DNA of 64,000 nucleotides, from the NCBI GenBank assembly GCA_034620365.1, contig JAQGEQ010000213.1:868001-932000 (forward strand). The letters are read 5' to 3'. The stretch is from Pegea sp. RAD2-039 (taxonomy: Eukaryota > Chordata > Thaliacea > Salpida > Salpidae). The notes beneath the pieces were generated by a model. The model was not told the DNA's origin. It was given only the letters and a program-made list of their open reading frames with translations, and ran no database searches. Shown in pieces: positions 54,045-64,000 of the stretch (the stretch's first letter is position 1; every line of letters begins with the position of its first letter). Both the position numbers and the translations under genes were made by a program.

Positions 54045-55159
54045 ACTATTCAATCAAAAGAGTTCATAACAAATCTATTCTCTAAAGCAAAATTTAGATT
54101 AAATAATAGATAATAAAGAAATAATTATTTGAAATAAAGTTATAAGCAAAAACTAACAATTCTAATTTCAGTTTAAGAATTTGATAATTTGTTTAAGTAC
54201 TCAAAGATTCTAATTTATCCAAAAAAAATCGACAAAAAGTACCAACAAATTTAAGTCAAGCACATCTTAATTTTAAATACTCAGAACAATTTTCATTTAA
54301 ATTAGATCTAACAATATCAGCTATTCCTTGAACCAAATTTTAGTTATATGTATATTCTCAATTACACATTATTCACCTATATTACAAACCTAAATCATAT
54401 GTCTGTGTGAATCACTTATTTTTGAATATTGGTTAGATAATTTTTGGTGTTCTTTTCTTACAATCAAAATATCTTTTCTTGCTGATAAAGGAAGCAAGTC
54501 TGGGTGTAAAATAATTTTTTTTTGAAAATCATAAACATCATCAATCTTATCAGGAACATTATTACAAATATTCAATTAACCTTTTATAAAAGAGAATATT
54601 TAAACATAAAAGAAAAGAAATAATTAAACAAAATGCTAATTAGTTGTAAATTGTAATATATATAATAAATAAATATGAGTTGCAAAAATAATAAACTTTA
54701 AACAAAAAATATCAATATTTTGAAATATACCAACATGAACAAGTTTGCTTGTTTCTTTTCGATTCATTTTATACATTATACTGTTAACTACATTTATTTA
54801 TGAGGCATATTTAAGAATATTTTTATTCAAAACATGATCAAATCTTCTATATATTAAATTATACATAACTAGAAGATAATTAGTTTTGATTTATTATTAT
54901 AACAATTAAAAAACAATTGACAGTATTTCTTAAAATTGAAAAATTCTTTTTTTTGCAAAATGATATTAGTTATGTATGGTAGATACCATAATAAATAAAA
55001 TAGTAAATAATTAATACCATTTATAAAACTAAAAATATTTCTTACAAAACTATAAATAAAATCATGATTAGCTACTAAAATTTGCACCAAATTTCAAGTT
55101 ATTTAAAAAACATCATTCATAAAAACTTTAAAATTTATTATTTAATGACGCATGGGTGC

Positions 55160-56870
55160 AAATAAGAAATCATAAAGCTCTTAAAGTGAATACAACAAAT
55201 ATGACTGCAGAAAATAACAGAAAAAACTCTTAAATACTACAACTCAACATTATTATTATCTATATATAAAAAACAGCAAAAGCATATCTTAAAAATAACA
55301 AGGCTAAATTAACAACTTTAAAAGTTACAAAAAATAGAGATGAAACTACTGAAGAGAATGACTATGATATGATAATACTGAATGATATTATTACTCAAAT
55401 ATTCTTTTAAGCTAATTTGATTAGAAGAAACAAGATTTGCTGCAGGGATAGATTTAGGAAGAAGACTTATCCCGTGGCTACCCTAATCAAAAATATATTT
55501 GCGAAAGTTCTTAATTGGGTTATTTTAATCAGAGAACATACATTACGGTAAATTTGTTGGTAAATATTGACAGTAGAAATGTATGTATCAATCTCAGAGA
55601 AGCTGAGAGTTGACGCAAAGAGACTAAAGCTTGACGACGAAGTTTAGCAATATTATCACAACTTGCTCCCTGGGCAGCTAATTATTATCACGCAACTATT
55701 TTACAAGTTTTTTGTACAGTTCTTGCTTTCTATTTAGTAAAATTAAATTGTTTATTAAAAAAGAATAAATGAAATTCTTTATAAATCTTTTTGAAACTTT
55801 ATTTTATTAATACTTTCCTTAACATATCATAACTTCTAAAATTTCAAATTCTAACATCCATCGCTTTTTTTATTTGATTTTTAATAATTTTAAGCAAATT
55901 TAATTATTGTTAAATTATCACCACTTATAATAAGTTGCATGGAATAAGTGAAACAAATGGTAGACATTCTGGAAAGATATTTTTCATACATATTTGTGAT
56001 TTATGACTTTGTAATTAACAAATTGTACATCTCTTTTAGTGAACAAAAAACATTATGACTGCAGAAGAATACTGAAAGTTCTTAAGTATCAATGAGTTAA
56101 CATAATTGAGGTAGAAAAAACAGGAACACTACACAGGAGGAACACTACAGGAGCAAAATTAAAATAAGTTATGAATCAGAAGTACACAATAGGGGGAGAA
56201 AATTAAAGAAGTAGAAAAGAAGTATATCACTTGTCAACACTTAAATCTAACTTTTTAACATAATTTGCTGTAATGATGGAAGACGATTCTAAACACTGGT
56301 TACCTTATTGAATAAGCTCTTAGTTTGCTGGATGTCACTAAAGATATTGAGTGAGGTAATTTTGAATGATGAGCTTTTGAGGACAGATTGTAATCTTTGA
56401 ATAAATCATTAAGGCTAAAATGAGAATAACCATTAATACTTTTAAATATTAATACGATATTAGAAAGAAGGCATCGATAGAGAATTAGCACTAAGCTTTT
56501 AGAGGACGGTCTTTGTTTGAAGCAAAGGTTATGCCACATCTAAGAAAATCTTTCCAAGAACTAGTAGCTCCATATTTTACCTTTTTATTTTACTTTCAGC
56601 TCTTAGTAACAATTGTAGGCACTTTATGAGAACTTATTTTTCTAAAAAAATGTTGGCTTTCAGCTCATATAAAGTAATTTTTAGCAGAATTGCTCTTCTG
56701 CTCAAGTCAAGCTGATTATTTTTAGCAAGTACAAGTAAACATTTGCTTTGCTTCTGACTGTAAAAGGTTTCTCTATTTGATTAGCAGGCTCAGTTTTAAT
56801 GAACTTTATGTCTTTTAAGAGCTTTTAACTTTTTCACGACTTTTACAACCCCAAGATCAAAATCTACTAC
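55160..56870 (-). mobile_element. Non-LTR retrotransposon copy, decayed, with C-terminal ORF remnant
   Basis: The minus-strand open frame 56300-56539 reads FKSINGYSHFSLNDLF followed by a basic, Ser-rich stretch ending in SKLRAYS. This resembles the region after the RT domain in LINE proteins (FKsLnGlaPsYLsdLf ... RS.K.RaYs). Within the element, 56637-56830 is nearly identical to 21043-21240, and 56041-56150 resembles 16121-16250. It is probably the youngest copy here, judging by the 80-codon frame still open. Confidence 0.62.
56637..56830. repeat. Dispersed repeat, near-identical to 21043-21240
   Basis: Same orientation as the copy at 21 kb, with a few indels (around GCTCTTCTGCTC and GCTTTGCTTC). 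The ends of the match are sharp. Confidence 0.9.
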
Positions 56871-57234
56871 TTTATATAAATATATAAATATTATATAAAC
56901 TACTTTATTTAGGTACTCAGGTCTTAATTTCAAATTTTAATTTATTATATTTTGTAAAAAAAGAAGTATTTTAAAGTTTAGATTAAAAAAAAAAGATAAA
57001 AACATTAAAATTCTGAAGAAAAGTTTTTGTAAATAAATTATAAAAATTCCACACAAAAAAGACAGCAAATAACCACTAAAGGACGCTCTTTGATCTCATT
57101 TGAATAATTGAAAATGGCAGCAAAAAGTGAAAGCAAAAGTAGTTTCATAAATTGGTAAAAATTTTTAAAAACTTAGTTTTAAAAAATGTTCAAACATATT
57201 TCAAAAAAATATTTTTAGCAGAAAGAATGAAAAT

Positions 57235-62383
<5,149 letters not shown>

Positions 62384-64000
62384 GTTCTGAAGAAATGTTT
62401 TGTTAAAATTTTCAATATTAAAATTTTATATACTTGAAAATGAATAGAAATAACTTAAACTTAAAGATTTAAATCTAAGATAAGATTAATTTATATAAAA
62501 TCATTTTTTAAACAGAAGTTATTTTATACAAAATTATCTAAAAAACTGAAAATGTATTTAGTTTGTAAAAAATTAATAATTTTAAAAAGTAATCATTGTT
62601 TTATTTAAAATTATTCTAAAAAATATAGAATATCTATAGCTCTTAATTTATGGATAAGAAATGAGAAATTGTTTATTTAGAAAAGTTTCCAAGGCTGCAT
62701 CGAGTTTCTACTAGTGGTAAAAACCCTTTTAATTCTTTTAAAACTATAAACTTCGGTTGACAATATTTAGTACAAAAGAGATATTTGAATAGTGAAAGCA
62801 AGTAAATATATTTGAAGTAATTTTTACTGATAGATTAATTTAATTTTATTAAAATTTTATCTTAAGGTTAATATAGTAGAGTCATGATAAAATATAAAAT
62901 GCTTTACCATACAATTAAGATGTGATACTAAAAAACGTAAAAAAAGTTAAAAAAAGTAGTCAAATCTTAATTTAAATTAAGTTTGCTAAAATATACCCAA
63001 AATTCAAAATAAAATAAGCTTTCGGAACTTTAAGTCGTCAAAAAATAATAATTATGATTACTACAAATAATAAATTATAAATAAACTTCTTACTTTGCCC
63101 TATTTCCTTTAAATTATTTGTAAATCGGTATTTGTAACCAATAAACAAATCGTATAACTTCAGTGAAAACTTTTTTAATTAAATTTTACAAAAAAAATTA
63201 TTATTTAACTTATTGTACAGCAAATCTTGAATCATTTTTTTCCTAAATTACTTCTATGAGAATTACCAATAACTATTTCCGAAACAGATTAAGTATTTTT
63301 ATTCTCAGTTTTAACAGTTAAAAGTACTTAATTTATCATAAAATTGATTTTAAGCTTAAAAAATTATTATTAATAGTGCTTTGAGGTTAGAAGATAAACC
63401 AAGTTTGTGTCTAATTACGCCAATGCTTGAAATATACACCTGGCTACATTTTTACAGTCGTATGATAAATGAGATTGCTGGCTGACTGTACAGCTCTTAT
63501 CTTTCTTTACATTTTCTTGTTTTATCTACAGCTTTTACTCTGGTTCAGCCCACAAAAATATAGGCGTACTATGATTTCACTTTATCTACTGCAAGATATG
63601 ACAACTGAGAATGCTGTAACCTAGCAAAGAATTTCACTTTTTTAGAGTATCTCTATTTCTACAGGCAGATTAGAGTTTGTCATGGAATACAATTTTAGGC
63701 AAACGGTTATTCTCCAATGAGAAGACGTTGCCGATCCAATAAGTTTCGTATTTTTGTGGGTATGGTGTCGATACAGGGTAATTGTACAAACTTTTATGGA
63801 AGTTGATGGTTTGCTGCACATTTCAAATAATAATAAAAATCAACAAGAGGATATCAGACACACACTTTAAATATACTCTAAATACACTTTAAATAAATAT
63901 AGAAAATAGAAAAAGAGTAAATTGCGTACTCTGTGCAAGACTAAGATCAAGGATGCAGGCTTTTTAACAATGTTTAAATGGTGTTGCTAAACTATACATG
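62384..64000. other. Upstream of PCNX4 to right edge, AT-rich
   Basis: No gene supported. From about 63410 to 63960 composition becomes more balanced, with short open frames on the plus strand near 63670-63860 but no family resemblance. It may be part of a gene or repeat continuing past the edge. Confidence 0.5.

Larger units (their letters stand above)
54045..57234. other. Intergenic region between PCNX4 and AGA
   Basis: AT-rich. A minus-strand open frame at 54390-54575 has balanced composition but no recognisable family. The right part is occupied by a retrotransposon copy (55160-56870). No other gene is supported. Confidence 0.55.

Noticed and set aside
54390-54575. Minus-strand 61-codon open frame of balanced composition
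   Set aside because: Could be an exon of an unknown gene, but I see no family, no convincing acceptor and no partner exons.

Overview
Animal (metazoan) nuclear DNA, AT-rich and intron-rich. All genes are split by GT-AG introns and all recognisable proteins have animal orthologues: a peptide-type GPCR, ARL14EP, EXOC8, INO80B, RPLP2, PRPF8, an ERK3/ERK4-type MAP kinase, SCO, AGA and PCNX4. Introns are often 35-110 bp. I cannot name the species. Nothing prokaryotic or viral was seen.

Layout. 1-2928 (+): 3' half of a rhodopsin-family GPCR. 5100-7015 (+): ARL14EP-like gene. 8629-12397 (-): complete EXOC8 (Exo84), 15 exons. 14869-15913 (+): INO80B. 17596-18891 (-): RPLP2, whose introns hold two clear and one possible C/D-box snoRNA. 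18892-24381: AT-rich, with retrotransposon debris. 24382-33834 (+): complete PRPF8 with about 39 short introns. 37358-43601 (-): ERK3/4-like kinase with degenerate catalytic motifs. 43602-51090: a 7.5-kb AT-rich gene desert. 51091-52044 (-) SCO and 52137-54044 (-) AGA lie 92 bp apart in tandem. 57235-62383 (-): PCNX4. The rest is AT-rich DNA.

The genes are mostly unrelated housekeeping functions: spliceosome core, ribosome stalk, exocyst, chromatin remodelling, cytochrome oxidase copper delivery, lysosomal glycoprotein breakdown. Functional links are the snoRNA/RPLP2 host relationship and perhaps the SCO/AGA tandem. Decayed copies of one non-LTR retrotransposon family recur at 13.1, 16.1, 20.0, 50.1 and 55.2 kb.

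The most notable signals are: (1) two paralogous C/D snoRNAs in separate RPLP2 introns with the same predicted 28S rRNA guide; (2) an ERK3/4-like kinase with no glycine in its nucleotide loop and Thr replacing the catalytic-loop Lys; (3) 39 exact TGACGTCA palindromes by my count, all between 26.5 and 59.3 kb and mostly in introns, with RFX X-box-like palindromes beside them; (4) the tight AGA-SCO tandem; (5) an 11-residue repeat in the SCO leader; (6) a tandem array of octamer (ATTTGCAT) motifs in a PRPF8 intron. All coordinates and splice calls were made by eye.
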